NCBI GenBank assembly: GCA_030638415.1
Contig: DAOWEO010000048.1
Location: forward strand, 1 to 43,784
Reading direction: 5' to 3'
DNA length: 43,784 nucleotides
Origin: Bdellovibrionales bacterium
GTDB taxonomy: Bacteria; Bdellovibrionota; Bacteriovoracia; Bacteriovoracales; Bacteriovoracaceae
Positions 43,299 through 43,784 of this stretch are shown piece by piece. The translations under genes were made by a program, and so were the position numbers. The notes beneath the pieces are model-generated. The model was not told the DNA's origin and did not search any database. It saw only the letters and a program-made list of their open reading frames with translations. Position 1 is the first letter of the stretch. The number at the start of each line of letters is the position of its first letter.

Positions 43299-43671
43299 GG
43301 GGGTGCCATGGTTTCGACTGGGCTAACTGATGTTGCAGGTGCGTGTCCAGGTTGGTCTCCAATGGTCCTGGTAAAAAGGAGCCCAAACCATAATTGCAGA
43401 TTCTTTTGAGCCTGCTGCAATGGCTGCTTAATTAGCAAACCCATGCATGAGGGCCCTGCCCCGATAAACAGAAGTAGGGAACATAAGCTGAAATACTTAT
43501 AAAAATGTTTCATAGCAGTGGTCGGTAAAAGCTATCTAAAAAATATCCGAGCGATTTTCTCACGGCACAAGAGAGATGGTCTTGTCTTCTGACGATAAAT
43601 GAAGACTACACACGTAGTACCTTCTCTTGATGTCGCTTAGGACGTGGGTTCGATTCCCACCACCTCCACCA
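43299..43671 (+). ncRNA. ssrA: tmRNA (transfer-messenger RNA)
   Basis: One-piece tmRNA of 373 nt. The 5' GGGGGTG (43299-43305) pairs with CACCTCC (43661-43667) as the acceptor stem, then A and encoded CCA (43669-43671). The T arm is GTGGG-TTCGATT-CCCAC at 43644-43660, and the 5' D-like part has CATGGTTTCGACTGGG. The tag reading frame starts at GCC 43381. It rescues stalled ribosomes with SmpB. Confidence 0.95.
43381..43431 (+). other. tmRNA tag reading frame
   Basis: GCC resume codon at 43381, preceded by A at -4 and G at -3, reads AQTIIADSFEPAAMAA then TAA at 43429-43431. The end MAA replaces the commoner LAA and should still be seen by ClpXP-type proteases. The resume codon is inferred. 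Confidence 0.75.
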
Positions 43672-43784
43672 TGCAGTGCATCAAGTTGTTGAAATTAAAG
43701 AGTTTTCTTGTGGGTACAGTGTCTTTTTTAGGCACTGCTGCCCTTCTTTTCTCAAGTAAAGTACACCATCGGCCGATTAGTAAC
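43671..43784 (+). CDS. Possible 5' fragment of an exported or membrane protein
   Basis: The frame opened by ATG at 43671, whose A is the last base of the tmRNA CCA, stays open to the window end (38 codons). It reads as a basic start (KLLKLK) then a hydrophobic stretch (SFLVGTVSFLGTAALLF), like a signal peptide. No ribosome site precedes the ATG; TTG at 43686 or 43689 are other starts. A hairpin at 43717-43737 argues against it. Confidence 0.3.
   Translation, partial: MQCIKLLKLKSFLVGTVSFLGTAALLFSSKVHHRPISN
43717..43737 (+). terminator. Candidate terminator hairpin after ssrA
   Basis: CAGTGTC (43717-43723) pairs with GGCACTG (43731-43737), a 7-bp stem with one G-T pair and a T-rich loop, followed by a CT-rich stretch. 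It is 45 nt after the mature tmRNA 3' end and inside the possible downstream frame. Confidence 0.3.

Noticed and set aside
43283-43513. 76-residue minus-strand frame over the ssrA 5' half
   Set aside because: It lies across conserved tmRNA structure and is a chance frame.

Overview
The window is AT-rich and almost fully coding, with tightly packed genes and many envelope proteins. A Myxococcus-type Glt gliding operon, a Pal/CpoB operon, an ETF:menaquinone oxidoreductase-like Fe-S protein, AddAB, TPR/beta-barrel proteins and a low GC content together suggest a Bdellovibrionota member, most likely of the Bacteriovorax/Halobacteriovorax type. This taxonomic placement is inference; no rRNA marker is present.

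Region 1 (1-5.8 kb): the tail of an unidentified gene, an outer-membrane barrel (-), rubrerythrin (+), then valS and hisS (-). Region 2 (5.8-11.8 kb, -): a membrane Fe-S oxidoreductase gene that overlaps a run of three unrecognised secreted proteins, the last with a proline-rich C-terminal repeat. Region 3 (12.0-18.8 kb, +): a lipoprotein of possible degenerate alkaline-phosphatase fold, overlapping addB and addA, whose products both carry nuclease and Fe-S cysteine motifs.

Region 4 (18.9-27.0 kb, +): a six-gene operon in Glt order (beta-barrel OMP, TPR, large TPR, TPR lipoprotein, small GltF/CglF-like protein, FHA-TM-AgmX/PglI protein). It meets, tail to tail with an 8-nt overlap, the operon pal-DUF4398-cpoB-HD-GYP (-, 27.0-30.0 kb). 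Neither the Tol nor the Agl motor genes are present here.

Region 5 (30.2-38.0 kb, +): the most unusual part. A PqqD-like small protein, an ATP-grasp ligase and a fold-III PLP decarboxylase lie together and are followed without a break by a urea-transporter/M23-peptidase fusion, a TPR-barrel protein, a TPR protein, a CDP-alcohol phosphatidyltransferase and a GtrA-like protein that appears to start at CTG. Region 6 (37.9-43.2 kb): a PAP2/inositol-phosphoceramide-synthase-like protein and an RND/MMPL transporter (-), then divergent mlaC-like and tolC-like genes (+), which resembles a lipid synthesis and export module.

Region 7 (43.3 kb to end): a complete one-piece tmRNA (ssrA) with a readable tag, then an open frame running off the window. 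There is no insertion sequence, prophage, CRISPR array, tRNA or rRNA, and no gene-free stretch longer than about 250 bases.
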